NCBI RefSeq assembly: GCF_003194385.1
Contig: NZ_LAPT01000052.1
Location: forward strand, 1-44,153
Source of the DNA: Pokkaliibacter plantistimulans
GTDB taxonomy: Bacteria; Pseudomonadota; Gammaproteobacteria; Pseudomonadales; Balneatricaceae
Direction: 5' to 3'
Length of the DNA stretch: 44,153 nt
A program made the position numbers and the translations under genes. Below, piece by piece: positions 8,749 through 18,825 of the stretch. Positions within the stretch are counted from its first letter, which is position 1; each line of letters starts with the position of its first letter. Under the pieces are notes generated by a model that saw nothing but the letters and a program-made list of their open reading frames with translations, was not told the DNA's origin and made no database searches.

Positions 8749-10770
8749 ATGGGTATTTTCCAGCGATTCAACGGCACTGCCTCCACCTCCGTGGTTACGC
8801 TTCATGCGACCTCTCGCGATCTGAACGACAAGCTCAAAGGCCTGTCCGTCTCCCCTGCCCTGATCGTTGGTTTTGTTTCTCCCCATATCAGCCTCGATCA
8901 GGTCGCCACCAGCGTACGCAATCGTTTCCCCAATGTTCCCTTTACCCTGTGCACCACGGCAGGCGAGCTGTGCAACAGCAGCCAGGGCCTGTATTGCCAG
9001 GCCGGCAATCAGTGGGATGGCATTGTGCTGCAGTGCTTCCCGACATCCCTGATCAGCAAGGTGGAAATCGTCCGGGTGCCACTGGAATGTACCGACCTGC
9101 GCAAGGGGCGGGCCAGCCTGAACATGCAGCAGCGACTGGACAAGCTGATGGCGTCCATCAAGAACCTGCGGGTCGGCATGGAGATTGATTATCGCGACAC
9201 CCTGGCCTTTGTACTGTTTGACGGTCTGTCGTCTTCGGAATCCTTCTTCATGGAAGCACTGTACGAGTCCGGCCGCTTCCCCTGCCTGTTCGTCGGCGGC
9301 TCCGCAGGTGGCAAGCTGGATTTCAAGCAGACACTGATTCATGACGGTCAGCAAAGCCTTGAAAACCATGCCGTCATTACCTTTATCAAGATGGCACCGG
9401 ACATTCGTTTCGGCGTGTTCAAAAGCCAGAACTTCGAGCCAACCCATTTCAGTTTCAGCGTACTGACCGCCTCGCTGGAACAGCGCTTTATCAGTCAGGT
9501 TATCGACCGTCATGGCAATATCGCCTCGATGGTGGACACCCTGTGCCAGGAGTTCAAATGCGCGCCGGAGCAACTGGAGCAGCGGCTGGCCGATTATTCC
9601 TTCGCCATTCGTGTCGGTAATGAGCTGTTTGTCCGCTCCATCGCTCGCATCGACCTGCCGCGGAAACAGGTCCATCTGTTCTGCGACGTGGCGCCCGGTG
9701 AAGAGCTGGTGATGGTCAAGCGGACCAATATCATTCAGGCCACGCAGAAAGACTTTGCCGAATTCATGCGCAACAAGCCCGGCCAGCCGGTAGGCGGTCT
9801 GCTTAACGACTGTATCCTGCGCCGTCTCTATAACGACAAGGATCTGTCGGGCATGGGCAAAGTCTTTGGTGATATTCCCCTGATCGGCTTTTCCACCTTC
9901 GGTGAAATCCTTGGGCTGAACCTCAACCAGACCCTCACCGCGATTTTCTGGTTCCGTGAAAGCAAAGGCGACAAGACGTTTCAGGATGACTACGTCAACA
10001 ACTTCGTCTCCAAATACGGCGAGTTCAAAGCCTTTTTCCTGCGCCGCCAGATCAAGAAGCTGAGTGGCCTGAGCCATGTGGTGGTGAAGCAGATTGAGCA
10101 GTTCAAGCGCAATGACTTCGAGAGTTTTATCGATGCCAAAGGGCTGGATGAGCATATTCGCCCGGTGTTCAAGGGCTTGTCGGATTTGGGCGGGGTACTG
10201 AGTGAAGCACGGCGGATGGAGGCCGAGATTGCCACGCAGCTGGAAGACTGCGCCACCGATCTGACCAACTCGGTCAACGAGCTGACCGAGCACGTTCACA
10301 CTCAGGCCGCCGCGGTGGATGAAGCCGGTACGACCATCAGCCACATGACACAGCAGGCTGAAGAAGTCGCCAACAGTGCCCGCACGCTGGCATTGTCCAG
10401 CGACCGCATTCAGAGCGTGGTGCAGGTGATCCAGCAGATTGCCGATCAGACCAACCTGCTGGCGCTGAATGCTGCCATTGAAGCGGCCCGCGCCGGTGAA
10501 ATGGGCCGGGGCTTTGCCGTCGTAGCCGACGAGGTACGCGGGCTGGCAGAAAAATCACGGCAAAGTGCCGGTGAAATCGGCGCTGACATCGACAAGCTGG
10601 CCAACGAGATACGCCGTGTGGCGCAGGATATTGAAGGACAATCAGGAGCAGTGGGCGAGCTGTCGTCCATGCTGTCGTCACTGGAACACACCAGCTCGCT
10701 GACGGCAGATAACGCATCACGCACCAAAGGAGTGGCCAACACCCTGCTGGCCCTGACCAAACGGCACTGA
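8749..10770 (+). CDS. FIST-domain soluble methyl-accepting chemotaxis protein
   Basis: This 673-residue cytoplasmic chemoreceptor has no signal peptide, no membrane helix and no HAMP domain. An N-terminal FIST sensory region occupies roughly residues 30-390; FIST domains are proposed to bind small ligands such as amino acids. A linker of about 100 residues leads to an MCP signalling domain. The highly conserved hairpin tip begins around residue 560 and includes [21 protein letters not shown] and [18 protein letters not shown]. The tip contacts CheA and CheW. The receptor ends soon after the descending arm, so the signalling hairpin is short. The ATG is fixed by AAGGAG six bases upstream. It stands alone, with a transmembrane receptor 3 kb away, and probably senses an internal metabolite. 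Confidence 0.88.
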   Translation: MGIFQRFNGTASTSVVTLHATSRDLNDKLKGLSVSPALIVGFVSPHISLDQVATSVRNRFPNVPFTLCTTAGELCNSSQGLYCQAGNQWDGIVLQCFPTSLISKVEIVRVPLECTDLRKGRASLNMQQRLDKLMASIKNLRVGMEIDYRDTLAFVLFDGLSSSESFFMEALYESGRFPCLFVGGSAGGKLDFKQTLIHDGQQSLENHAVITFIKMAPDIRFGVFKSQNFEPTHFSFSVLTASLEQRFISQVIDRHGNIASMVDTLCQEFKCAPEQLEQRLADYSFAIRVGNELFVRSIARIDLPRKQVHLFCDVAPGEELVMVKRTNIIQATQKDFAEFMRNKPGQPVGGLLNDCILRRLYNDKDLSGMGKVFGDIPLIGFSTFGEILGLNLNQTLTAIFWFRESKGDKTFQDDYVNNFVSKYGEFKAFFLRRQIKKLSGLSHVVVKQIEQFKRNDFESFIDAKGLDEHIRPVFKGLSDLGGVLSEARRMEAEIATQLEDCATDLTNSVNELTEHVHTQAAAVDEAGTTISHMTQQAEEVANSARTLALSSDRIQSVVQVIQQIADQTNLLALNAAIEAARAGEMGRGFAVVADEVRGLAEKSRQSAGEIGADIDKLANEIRRVAQDIEGQSGAVGELSSMLSSLEHTSSLTADNASRTKGVANTLLALTKRH

Positions 10771-10807
10771 TGCCGTGTGGTTGTTCAATAGCAGATGACT
10801 GAAAACC

Positions 10808-10844
10808 ATAACGCCGCCGTACCTGACCGGGACAGCGGCGTTAT
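10808..10844. terminator. Possible terminator hairpin after the FIST receptor
   Basis: A perfect 10-base stem (ATAACGCCGC with GCGGCGTTAT) encloses a 17-base loop, 38 bases after the FIST receptor stop and between convergent genes. No T-run follows on either strand, so termination is only suggested by position and stem strength. Confidence 0.4.
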
Positions 10845-10987
10845 AAGAGGACGTTCACGATCTCGCGAGCCAGACGAAAAGCACTGAAGATGCGGCAGCG
10901 ACTGGCGATCAGCAAGCAGCTGGCTGTAAATGGGCATTCCGAAGATCGTTCTGCTGCGTGTGATCTGTACACCACAGCATCCGGGGT

Positions 10988-11737
10988 TTAGCCGCGTAAA
11001 TGGTAAAGCAGGATACCCGCGGCAATAGCAACGTTCAGTGATTCACTCTGACCATAGAGGGGAATAAACAGATTGCTCTGGGTCTGATCCAGCAACGCAT
11101 CACTAACGCCGCTGCCTTCGTTCCCCATGATCAGGGCAAAACCGGGCTGAGCCTGTATCTGCTGGAAAGGCACGGCCTTGCGCAACGCTGACCCAAACAC
11201 TGGCACACCACGCCGCGCCAGTGCGGCCATGGCCTCTGGCAATGGCTGATGCCACAACGGCAGGTGGAAATGACTGCCCTGTGCTGAACGCAGCACCTTG
11301 GGGTTATAAGGATCGACACAGCCCTCACCGAGAATGACGCCATCCAGACCGGCGGCATCCGCCGTGCGAATCATGGTGCCCAGATTACCGGGATCCTGCA
11401 CCGCATCCAGTAGCAGGAAACGCTGACCTGACGCCAGTACGGTCGCCTCTTCCTGCATCTTGCAGATGGCCGCAACACCCTGCGGCGTTTCCGTATCGGC
11501 AATGGCCTTCATTACTTCGGGGCTGATTTGTGTCAGCGCCACACCGGCGCTACCGGCAGGCACCGGCTGGCCTTCCACCAGCAGTAACTCTTCCACGCGT
11601 CCGGCCTGTTTCAGTGCTTCTTCCACCAGATGATGACCTTCCACCAGAAACTGCCCGCTTTGCTGGCGGTACTTGCGAGTCTGGAGTTTTTTCCAGGCTT
11701 TGACCTGGGGATTCTGGGTGGAGGTAATCTGGCGCAC
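10988..11737 (-). CDS. TrmH/SpoU-family RNA 2'-O-methyltransferase
   Basis: This 249-residue SPOUT-fold enzyme transfers a methyl group from S-adenosylmethionine to the 2'-OH of a ribose in rRNA or tRNA. An N-terminal substrate-binding segment contains FLVEGHHLVEEAL (residues 30-42). Motif 1, DPGNLGTMIRTADA, is at about 115-128. Motif 2, GNEGSG, is at about 205-210. Motif 3, SLNVAIAAGILLYHLRG, forms the C-terminus and the knot. The start is a GTG with AGAG a few bases upstream. The exact target nucleotide cannot be told: RlmB-like and TsnR-like enzymes share these motifs. It is transcribed alone on the minus strand, convergent with the FIST receptor. Confidence 0.86.
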   Translation of the reverse strand: MRQITSTQNPQVKAWKKLQTRKYRQQSGQFLVEGHHLVEEALKQAGRVEELLLVEGQPVPAGSAGVALTQISPEVMKAIADTETPQGVAAICKMQEEATVLASGQRFLLLDAVQDPGNLGTMIRTADAAGLDGVILGEGCVDPYNPKVLRSAQGSHFHLPLWHQPLPEAMAALARRGVPVFGSALRKAVPFQQIQAQPGFALIMGNEGSGVSDALLDQTQSNLFIPLYGQSESLNVAIAAGILLYHLRG

Positions 11738-11874
11738 GCGAGTCTCTTTTGATCAGACGGTAATACGGAGGGTGAAAATAAAAAGAGCCGTTAATGATAG
11801 GCGATCCGCCCAGCAGAAACGACTCTTACGTGCTGACGTATCAGCTACGAGACCGCTCAGAGCATGAGCTGTGC

Positions 11875-13182
11875 TCAGGAGGCCAGACTGGCGCTGTCTG
11901 GCAGCAACCCTTTCAGTGCATTTACATAAGCATTGCGGGCAGTCTGCAGGGCAGCGGCCTTGGCCTGCAGGCGGGCCAGTTCCTGATCGACAAACTGAAT
12001 GCTGGCGATCTGCGCCTTGGCTTCTTCGGACAGTGTATCGAGATCGTATTCTTTGTTATCGATATTGATGCTAGGCATAACGTTCCTTGAATCCTGTACA
12101 AAGGTTGGCAGCGGCACCACCGCTGTTGAAGGTGAAGCTTCCGCAGTGTTATCGAATCCATCGGGATTGGCAATGCGCAGATAGCCAAGTCGTTGATTAA
12201 TATCCAGCAAGTTTCGGATTTTGCTGTCGGTTTCCGCCACCACCAGCGGGACTCGCTGGCGTTCACGCTGGCAATGGAGAAGCGCTTGCTGGCGCCCCTG
12301 CTGCGGATCGCTGGCCAGCGTGTAACCACTGCCCAGCAAAGTGACAGCAGCGCGCTGGAACAGGGGCAGCGGCAATGCCAGTTGCTGCAGTATCTGTTCA
12401 CTTAACCGGAAACCACTGGCTTCGGTCAGCGCCAGCATGTAACGGGTCGGCTCACGCAGCACCAGTCGCCCGTCCACGGTGAGATGCAGCAGCGGGAAAA
12501 AAGGTGCCAGCTCCGGCAGCAGGTGATTGGCGAACACCCGGTCTTTCCAGTAGCGCCCGGCAATCAGGATAAAGTGCTGGTAGTTCTCGATAGGGCGAAA
12601 GTTGGCCTGATAGAACGGCAGGATTTCTACCTTGGGCTTGGTCGGAACAACGGTGTCATTGGCCACATCGATGTAGAGGCTGCCGACCTGAAAGGCATTC
12701 TGGAAGTATTCGCGGCGCAAATCCCCCCATACCTGCCGGATCATCCCTCCTGCCTGCAGGAATGACCGCATCGCCTGCCAGCCTGCGTTGACCTGCCCGG
12801 ACGGTGCCCCGGCACCCAGGCGGGCAAGGCGCTGCTGCATCAGCTGGGAGATTTCCAGGCACTGGCCCAGAGGGTAGGTTTTGCCCAGTTTGGTTGGCTG
12901 TCTGGGCTGCTGCTCGGCATCGACCTCCGCCCGCAATGACAGCAGCCACTGCTCAACCTCATTCAGGTAAGGCAGCAGATACTGCTCCGTCAGGGCATGC
13001 TGGACGTGGTAGTCCGGCACTCGCGGTTCATTGGGCAGCAGGTGCTGCAGAGGAGGATGAACAGAAGGCGGCCAGGGCGACAGGCTGTCGGGCACGGTTG
13101 CTTCCTTAGTGCTGGCAGTAGGAGCACCAGCATATAAGCCATTGCAGGTCGTGGCTACGCCCAACCTTCCCTGCAATGGCAT
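11875..13182 (-). CDS. Uncharacterised protein with C-terminal DUF6447-like domain
   Basis: This is a protein of up to 435 residues. The last 60 or so residues (INIDNKEYDLDTLSEEAKAQ ... LQTARNAYVNALKGLLP) are a DUF6447-type helical domain that I know mainly as a small free-standing protein, so this looks like a fusion. The roughly 370 residues before it are not recognised. They include a Pro-rich N-terminus, a segment KVEILPFYQANFRPIENYQHFILIAGRYWKDRVFANHLLPELAPFFPLL, and no signal peptide or membrane helix. The ATG used here lies 6 bases after the DUF6482 gene with GAGGGG very close upstream. A GTG at 13095 has a better-spaced GGAAG and would give 406 residues. It forms a two-gene unit with the upstream DUF6482 gene. 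Confidence 0.7.
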   Translation of the reverse strand: MPLQGRLGVATTCNGLYAGAPTASTKEATVPDSLSPWPPSVHPPLQHLLPNEPRVPDYHVQHALTEQYLLPYLNEVEQWLLSLRAEVDAEQQPRQPTKLGKTYPLGQCLEISQLMQQRLARLGAGAPSGQVNAGWQAMRSFLQAGGMIRQVWGDLRREYFQNAFQVGSLYIDVANDTVVPTKPKVEILPFYQANFRPIENYQHFILIAGRYWKDRVFANHLLPELAPFFPLLHLTVDGRLVLREPTRYMLALTEASGFRLSEQILQQLALPLPLFQRAAVTLLGSGYTLASDPQQGRQQALLHCQRERQRVPLVVAETDSKIRNLLDINQRLGYLRIANPDGFDNTAEASPSTAVVPLPTFVQDSRNVMPSINIDNKEYDLDTLSEEAKAQIASIQFVDQELARLQAKAAALQTARNAYVNALKGLLPDSASLAS

Positions 13183-13188
13183 GACCCC

Positions 13189-13503
13189 TCAGTGATCGTG
13201 ATCGGGGTCAGCGATGGGCACCATCAGCTCGTTATCCAGGTCACCACCGGGCTGACCGATCATCTCGTCATAGGCGCTCTGATGACAGAGATAAGCACGG
13301 GAAATCCCCATACCCCGGAAAGGCTTTTTGGCATCGATCTGGCTGCGAAAACGCAGGCACTGGTTTTGTTCATCGCGCACGCTGCGCCATTCATCCCCTA
13401 CCTGCACTTCCACCAGATACAGGCTGTTTTCCAGAGAAAGCAGGCGCAGTGCCTGCGGGCTGGGGGTCAAGTGGCGAATCTGGTTGAGAGTAACACCTTG
13501 CAT
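13189..13503 (-). CDS. DUF6482 family protein
   Basis: This small soluble protein has 104 residues. The pattern SLENSLYLVEVQVGDEW, RFRSQIDAKKPFRGMGISRAYLCHQSAYDEMIG fits the DUF6482 family of Pseudomonas, Halomonas and relatives. Its function is unknown to me. The acidic, His-containing tail (DPDHDH) is notable but may be incidental. It is the first gene of a minus-strand pair and is divergent from the chemoreceptor at 13697. The 193-base gap between them must carry both promoters, although none is obvious by eye. Confidence 0.75.
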   Translation of the reverse strand: MQGVTLNQIRHLTPSPQALRLLSLENSLYLVEVQVGDEWRSVRDEQNQCLRFRSQIDAKKPFRGMGISRAYLCHQSAYDEMIGQPGGDLDNELMVPIADPDHDH

Positions 13504-13696
13504 GTTCTGACTCCTCTGCTGGTCGCATCACGCGGGGTTATACGCAACTCCAGCGTCAGTGGATGACTCTATCGAGCCATTCACCCTGTTCTCCCCTCCG
13601 AAACTGGAAAGATTGCCCCGCATACACCACATTTAAGGTCAAACTCCGCAAACAAAAAGAACAACAACCTGGCAGGTTGTGCTGGAGATTCCCACC

Positions 13697-15286
13697 ATGA
13701 CTATCCGCACCAAGGTATATGCCGGCATCATCACCCTGATGCTGGTCATTCTGCTCAATGCCGCCGCTGGCCTCTTCGCTATCCGCCAGCTGTCCTCTGC
13801 CCTTGAATACATTACCGGCCCGGCCTGGGCGACGGCGGATGGCGCCATGGAAGGCACGATCGGCATTCAGGCAGAAATCATCCTGCTCAAGGATTTTGCT
13901 GCGGGCGAGATCGACCTGAACAAAGCTCACAGCAAGCTTGAAGAGGCCGGCCAGTTCACCGCCCAGGCATTGACCCGCATGAAGGAGGCGGCGCTGATCA
14001 GCCCGGCGCAGATTTCGCAGCTCGATCAGCATCTGCAGCAGTTTGCCAGGGCCAAAGAGCAGTTGCTGAGCAGCACACCGGATAACCGGACGCAGGCGGC
14101 CAGTGCACTCAGTGCTCAGGTGGAAACCATGCTGGACTTTATCGACAAGCTGGAGGCCGATGCAGACAGCAAGGTGGAGGCCACGGCGGGCGATCTGGAT
14201 GTGGTCATCGGCAGCCTTAAATCCACAGCGGTCGTCACTCTTGTCATCGCTCTGGTGTTAGCCATGGTGATTCTGCTGCTGGCACGCCGCTACGTGATTC
14301 AGCCAATACGCCGCCTCACTCAGCTGCTCGCGGAGCTGTGCCGTGGTGACGGCAACCTGCGTACCCGGCTACAGATCAACAGCAAGGACGAGATGGGTGA
14401 GCTGGCCGGGTACTTCAATCAGTTTCTCGACGTGATTCACAATCTGGTGCGGCAGGTGACTCACACTATCGACCACACCACCTCCCTGATGCAGCACATC
14501 GGTAGCAGCCTGCAGCAGATTGATGAAGGCGCTACCCGGCAATGCCGGGAGACAGAGCAGATCGTCACGGCAGTCAATCAGATGACATCCACACTGGGGG
14601 AGGTGGCGCACTTTGCCGCCGATACGGAAAGCAGCTCCACCACCGCACAAAGTCAGTCGCGCAGTGGTCAGAACGATCTGCAGGGCACCATGGACTCGCT
14701 GCATGAGGTGGTGTCGGAAATGGAAAAAGCCTCTACCGTCATTGCCCATCTGGAATCAGACGGACAGAACATTGGCTCGGTGCTGGAGGTGATTCGCAGT
14801 ATTGCCGAACAGACCAATCTGCTGGCACTCAATGCCGCCATTGAAGCAGCACGGGCAGGAGAAACCGGGCGGGGCTTCGCGGTAGTAGCCGATGAAGTGC
14901 GCAATCTGGCTAACCGCACCCATCAATCGACACTGGAAATCCAGACGGTGGTAGAACGTATCCAGCGCGGCTCCAGCGACGCCGCCAACGTGATGCGCAC
15001 CTCGCAGCGGCTGGCCGATTCGGTAGCGGAACAGGCCGCCAACAGTATTCAGGTGTTCGGCCAGATCAGTGACACCATTGATCAGCTCAACGGCCTGAAC
15101 CGGCATATCTCGTCTGCTACAGGAGAGCAGCGACGGGTATCGGAAGAGGTCAATGCGCGCATCGCGTCAGTGGCCAGCAGTGCCAATGACAATGCGTCGT
15201 TGACCCGAGCCGCGGTCACCACCAAGGATCAGCTGCTGCACGATATCTATCAGCTACAGACACTGACCAGCCGCTTTGGCATCTGA
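13697..15286 (+). CDS. Transmembrane methyl-accepting chemotaxis protein
   Basis: This chemoreceptor has 529 residues. Membrane helix 1 is at about residues 7-29, followed by a periplasmic helical sensor of roughly 150 residues (about 30-183). Membrane helix 2 is at about 184-204. A HAMP domain ([14 protein letters not shown] ... [14 protein letters not shown]) follows, then an MCP signalling domain. The tip near residues 365-405 reads [21 protein letters not shown] and [18 protein letters not shown]. The periplasmic part is a four-helix-bundle-like sequence with no recognised ligand motif. I chose the ATG at 13697, with GGAG 9 bases upstream, over an in-frame GTG six codons earlier, because it starts cleanly at the first membrane helix. 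No CheB/CheR-tethering pentapeptide is visible at the C-terminus. Confidence 0.9.
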   Translation: MTIRTKVYAGIITLMLVILLNAAAGLFAIRQLSSALEYITGPAWATADGAMEGTIGIQAEIILLKDFAAGEIDLNKAHSKLEEAGQFTAQALTRMKEAALISPAQISQLDQHLQQFARAKEQLLSSTPDNRTQAASALSAQVETMLDFIDKLEADADSKVEATAGDLDVVIGSLKSTAVVTLVIALVLAMVILLLARRYVIQPIRRLTQLLAELCRGDGNLRTRLQINSKDEMGELAGYFNQFLDVIHNLVRQVTHTIDHTTSLMQHIGSSLQQIDEGATRQCRETEQIVTAVNQMTSTLGEVAHFAADTESSSTTAQSQSRSGQNDLQGTMDSLHEVVSEMEKASTVIAHLESDGQNIGSVLEVIRSIAEQTNLLALNAAIEAARAGETGRGFAVVADEVRNLANRTHQSTLEIQTVVERIQRGSSDAANVMRTSQRLADSVAEQAANSIQVFGQISDTIDQLNGLNRHISSATGEQRRVSEEVNARIASVASSANDNASLTRAAVTTKDQLLHDIYQLQTLTSRFGI

Positions 15287-15343
15287 GCTGGTTCGTGATC
15301 AGGCTCCGCAGGCTGGGGAGCGGATCAGGGGAGGAGGTCAATC

Positions 15344-15373
15344 AGTAAGAGGCTGAGCGTGCAGCCTCTTACT
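15344..15373. terminator. Hairpin between convergent chemoreceptor and VF530 genes
   Basis: A perfect 12-base stem (AGTAAGAGGCTG with CAGCCTCTTACT) surrounds a 6-base loop 57 bases after the receptor stop. It lies between convergent genes and could end transcription from both sides. No strong T-run follows on either strand. Confidence 0.55.
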
Positions 15374-15381
15374 GTCAGCCG

Positions 15382-15420
15382 TTCATTTCCAACCTTTCAT
15401 TTCCAACCTTTCATTTCCAG
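15382..15420. repeat. 14-base tandem repeat over the VF530 stop codon
   Basis: TTCATTTCCAACCT occurs at 15382-15395 and again at 15396-15409. A partial third copy is at 15410-15420. The VF530 stop codon (15397-15399) lies inside the array. Because 14 is not a multiple of 3, each added or lost copy changes the C-terminal residues. Confidence 0.8.
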
Positions 15421-15678
15421 ATAGAGCGCTTCGACCTTGGCGCGAGCCCAGGGCGTCTTACGCAGGAAACGCAGGCTGGATTTGACACTGGGCTCGTTGC
15501 GGAAGCAGCGGATGTCCACCCGCTCTGCCATTTCATCCCAGCCTTTCTGCTCCACCAGTTCATTGAGGATCATTTCCAGCGTCACCCCATGCATGGGGTT
15601 GTTGGCCTGACCTGCAGTCTTGGCGCTCTCTGCTTCGGCAGAACGTGACTCGGTGGGAGTGTGGTTATCAGTTGTCAT
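15397..15678 (-). CDS. VF530 family (DUF2132) small DNA-binding protein
   Basis: This small protein has about 93 residues. The family core is clear: [54 protein letters not shown], ending with LEMKGWK. VF530 proteins are compact helical proteins reported to bind DNA in vitro, and the cellular role is not established. The N-terminal 25-30 residues are polar and low-complexity. I chose the ATG at 15678, which begins MTTDNH; an in-frame start 11 codons upstream is possible but lacks a ribosome site. The C-terminus ends within a 14-base tandem repeat, so its last few residues may vary between strains. Confidence 0.78.
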   Translation of the reverse strand: MTTDNHTPTESRSAEAESAKTAGQANNPMHGVTLEMILNELVEQKGWDEMAERVDIRCFRNEPSVKSSLRFLRKTPWARAKVEALYLEMKGWK

Positions 15679-15827
15679 AGTGGTACTCAAAAGACGCTGC
15701 TCAGGGCACACCCAGCAGGGCTTTCCTTAACAGGCTGTTAAAGAGATTGCAGCGCGCTGGAATAGAAAAGGACGCTATTGTAACCCTGCTCCCGCCATGC
15801 GTCAGCCCGCTGCGCCAGCAGAAACAA

Positions 15828-15852
15828 CAACGCCCGCACAAGGCGGGCGTTG
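15828..15852 (-). terminator. Rho-independent terminator of clpB
   Basis: A perfect 10-base GC-rich stem (CAACGCCCGC with GCGGGCGTTG) has a 5-base loop and lies 17 bases after the clpB stop. On the minus strand it is followed by TTGTTTCTG, a modest T-rich tail. Confidence 0.75.
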
Positions 15853-15869
15853 CAGATAACACCTGACGC

Positions 15870-18446
15870 TTACTGACCAAACACCAGCTGACCGTCGGCC
15901 AGACTGACCTTGATGGTGCTTCCCGGTGCAAAGTGACCGGAAAGAATCTCGTTGGCCAGCGGGTTTTCCAGATGACGCTGGATGGAGCGCTTGAGCGGGC
16001 GAGCACCGTAAACCGGATCGAAGCCCACCGCCACCAGATGGTCCAGTGCCTCGGGGGTAATCTCCAGCTGCAGGTCACGCTCTTGCAGACGCTGCCCCAG
16101 ACGACCGATCTGAATGTCGGCAATGCCACGTACCTGGCTCTGGCCAAGACTGTGGAACACCACCACTTCGTCGATTCGGTTGACCAGCTCGGGGCGGAAG
16201 TGGGTCGCTACCACATCCATCACCTTGTCCTTCATTTCCTCATAGAGGGTGTCAGAGCTGGTGTACGCCTGAATGATGTCTGAGCCCAGGTTGGAGGTCA
16301 TGACAATCACGGTATTGCGGAAGTCCACGGTGCGGCCCTGACCATCGGTCAGGCGACCATCTTCCAGCACCTGCAGCAGGATATTGAAGACATCCGGGTG
16401 CGCCTTCTCCACTTCATCCAGCAGCACAACAGAGTAGGGCTTACGCCGCACGGTTTCGGTCAGGTAACCGCCCTCTTCATAACCCACGTAACCGGGAGGA
16501 GCACCGATCAGACGCGCTACGGAGTGCTTCTCCATAAACTCGGACATATCGATCCGCACCATCGCCTCTTCGGTATCGAACAGGAAGCGTGCCAGCGCCT
16601 TACACAGTTCGGTCTTACCTACCCCGGTCGGGCCGAGGAACAGGAAGGAACCGTTGGGACGATTGGGGTCCGCCAGCCCGGCCCGAGAGCGACGCACCGC
16701 ATTGGCAACCGCCACCACGGCCTCATCCTGCCCGATCACGCTTTCATGCAGCGCATCTTCCATCCGCAGCAGCTTTTCACGCTCGCCTTCGAGCATTTTC
16801 GAGATGGGAATGCCGGTCCACTTGGACACCACTTCAGCAACTTCCTCCTCCGACACACGGTTACGCAGCAACTGCATATCCATCATTTCTGCCTGAGAGG
16901 CCATATCCAGCTGCTTTTCCAGATCAGGAATCACGCCGTATTGCAGCTCAGACATGCGCGCCAGATTGCCGCTACGGCGCGCCTGTTCCATATCAACCCG
17001 CGCCTGCTCCAGCTGTTCTTTGATCTTCTGTGAGCCCTGCAGTGCAGCCTTTTCGGTTTTCCACACTTCTTCCAGATCCGCGTATTCGCGCTCCAGCTTG
17101 CCGATCACCTGCTCAAGGTCATCAAGGCGTGTCTTAGAGGCCTTGTCGGTCTCCTTCTTCAACGCCTCGCGTTCCATCTTCAGCTGAATCAGACGACGAT
17201 CAAGACGATCCATCTCTTCTGGTTTGGAGTCCATCTCCATACGGATACGGCTACCGGCTTCGTCAATCAGGTCGATAGCCTTGTCCGGCAGCTGGCGGTC
17301 AGTGATATAGCGTTGCGACAGCTTGGCTGCTGCGATAATGGCCGAATCGGTGATATCGACACCGTGGTGCACTTCGTAGCGTTCTTTCAGGCCACGCAGA
17401 ATAGCGATGGTGTCTTCAACGCTGGGCTCATCCACCAGTACTTTCTGGAAACGACGCTCCAGCGCCGCATCTTTCTCGATGTACTGACGGTATTCATCCA
17501 GTGTGGTCGCGCCTACACAGTGCAGCTCGCCGCGCGCCAGGGCAGGCTTGAGCATATTGCCCGCGTCCATGGCGCCTTCACCTTTACCAGCGCCGACCAT
17601 GGTGTGCAGTTCATCGATAAAGAGAATGACCCGCCCTTCTTCCTTGGCCAACTCATTCAGCACGGCTTTCAGACGCTCCTCGAACTCACCACGGAACTTG
17701 GCACCGGCAATCAGGGCGCCCATATCCAGTGACAGCACCTGCTTGTCTTTCAGACCTTCCGGCACCTCGCCGTTGACGATACGCTGCGCCAGCCCTTCAA
17801 CAATGGCGGTTTTACCCACACCGGGTTCACCGATCAGCACCGGGTTGTTCTTGGTACGGCGTTGCAACACCTGAATAGTACGGCGAATTTCATCGTCACG
17901 ACCGATCACCGGGTCCAGCTTGCCTGCGACTGCACGCGCCGTCAGATCGATGGTGTATTTCTTCAGCGCATCACGCTTTTCTTCGGCATTGGGGTCGCTC
18001 ACGTTTTCACCGCCACGCACTTTCTTGATCACCGCTTCCAGTTGTTCTTTCCTGATGCCCTGTGCGCGCAGCACATCCCCCAGCCCGGACTTGTCATCCA
18101 TGGCGGCCAGCACGACCAGCTCGCTGGAAATATACTGATCGCCATTCTGCTGCGATGCCTTGTCGGCCAGATTGAGCAGGCGGGCAAAACGCTCCGACGG
18201 ACGCACATCACCATCGTGCTGTTTCACCGTCGCCAGTTTGCCCAGTTCCTTGTCCAGCTCACGCCGCAGTTTGGCAACATCAAAGCCTGCCTGCGACAGA
18301 ATGCTGCGGGTACTGCCACCCTGCTGTTCCAGCAGGCTGACGAATAAATGAAGGGGTTCAAGCTGGTTATGGTCACGGCCGACAGCCAGAGAAACGGCGT
18401 CGTTCAGTGCTTCCTGCAGCTTGGTAGTAAAACGGTCGATACGCAT
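15870..18446 (-). CDS. clpB: ATP-dependent disaggregase ClpB
   Basis: This is the Hsp100 chaperone that, with DnaK, pulls polypeptides out of aggregates through its hexameric pore. Its 858 residues match the normal length. An N-terminal Clp repeat domain (1-145) is followed by AAA domain 1 with Walker A GEPGVGKT (206-213) and Walker B LFIDELH. Next is a coiled-coil M domain (about 400-520) and AAA domain 2 with Walker A GPTGVGKT (about 605-612) and Walker [12 protein letters not shown]. Pore loops YRG-like and GYVGYEEGG are visible. The M domain and the absence of an IGF/L ClpP loop separate it from ClpA and ClpC. The ATG has GGAGGT 4 bases upstream, and a sigma-32-like promoter precedes it. 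Confidence 0.97.
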   Translation of the reverse strand: MRIDRFTTKLQEALNDAVSLAVGRDHNQLEPLHLFVSLLEQQGGSTRSILSQAGFDVAKLRRELDKELGKLATVKQHDGDVRPSERFARLLNLADKASQQNGDQYISSELVVLAAMDDKSGLGDVLRAQGIRKEQLEAVIKKVRGGENVSDPNAEEKRDALKKYTIDLTARAVAGKLDPVIGRDDEIRRTIQVLQRRTKNNPVLIGEPGVGKTAIVEGLAQRIVNGEVPEGLKDKQVLSLDMGALIAGAKFRGEFEERLKAVLNELAKEEGRVILFIDELHTMVGAGKGEGAMDAGNMLKPALARGELHCVGATTLDEYRQYIEKDAALERRFQKVLVDEPSVEDTIAILRGLKERYEVHHGVDITDSAIIAAAKLSQRYITDRQLPDKAIDLIDEAGSRIRMEMDSKPEEMDRLDRRLIQLKMEREALKKETDKASKTRLDDLEQVIGKLEREYADLEEVWKTEKAALQGSQKIKEQLEQARVDMEQARRSGNLARMSELQYGVIPDLEKQLDMASQAEMMDMQLLRNRVSEEEVAEVVSKWTGIPISKMLEGEREKLLRMEDALHESVIGQDEAVVAVANAVRRSRAGLADPNRPNGSFLFLGPTGVGKTELCKALARFLFDTEEAMVRIDMSEFMEKHSVARLIGAPPGYVGYEEGGYLTETVRRKPYSVVLLDEVEKAHPDVFNILLQVLEDGRLTDGQGRTVDFRNTVIVMTSNLGSDIIQAYTSSDTLYEEMKDKVMDVVATHFRPELVNRIDEVVVFHSLGQSQVRGIADIQIGRLGQRLQERDLQLEITPEALDHLVAVGFDPVYGARPLKRSIQRHLENPLANEILSGHFAPGSTIKVSLADGQLVFGQ

Positions 18447-18551
18447 TGAGCTACCTCCAAAGTCATAAGCCCGGTAATAGAAACGGCGCTTGCACTGGAT
18501 GGGATGCCAGTCGTGTCATGGCCGTTGTGTGTTTGGGCGATTGACTGTCAA

Positions 18552-18578
18552 AGTTGGGGCACGGCTGATGAATTCAAG
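18552..18578 (-). promoter_or_regulatory. Sigma-32-like heat-shock promoter of clpB
   Basis: On the minus strand, CTTGAAT (18572-18578; consensus CTTGAAA) is followed after 12 bases by CCCCAACT (18552-18559; consensus CCCCATNT). The spacing fits RpoH promoters. The predicted start would leave about a 100-base leader before clpB, and clpB is a classical RpoH target. Confidence 0.55.
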
Positions 18579-18825
18579 ACGACTAATGTCAGAAAACCCA
18601 CATTGGCACTGGTGAAGTTGATGCGGATCAACAATTACCTGTGGGAGAGTGGATTCAACCAGTGCAGAGGGCTTGAAGTTGAGCGCATCTCCCCTCGTCC
18701 GGCAGATAAACTCTGCTACACTGCGCTACAACTGATTGCTGAATATGAGCCTGCATCGGCCATGCTTTCGGCAAGTTCAATCGCACTGCAGACCCGTGCT
18801 GCAGTCAGCATGAGGTCAAGACAGC
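18579..18825 (+). other. Intergenic region before the adaptor operon
   Basis: This is the right part of the 379-base gap between divergent clpB and the adaptor gene. No gene is supported. It must contain the promoter of the three-gene adaptor/GAF-HlyD/M50 operon, but I see no convincing -35/-10 pair. A GAGG at 18812-18815 may serve as a distant ribosome site for the GTG start at 18826. Confidence 0.35.

Noticed and set aside
8653-10344. 563-codon minus-strand ORF opposite the FIST chemoreceptor
   Set aside because: The plus-strand frame has clear FIST and MCP motifs and a strong ribosome site. The reverse frame has no recognisable domain.
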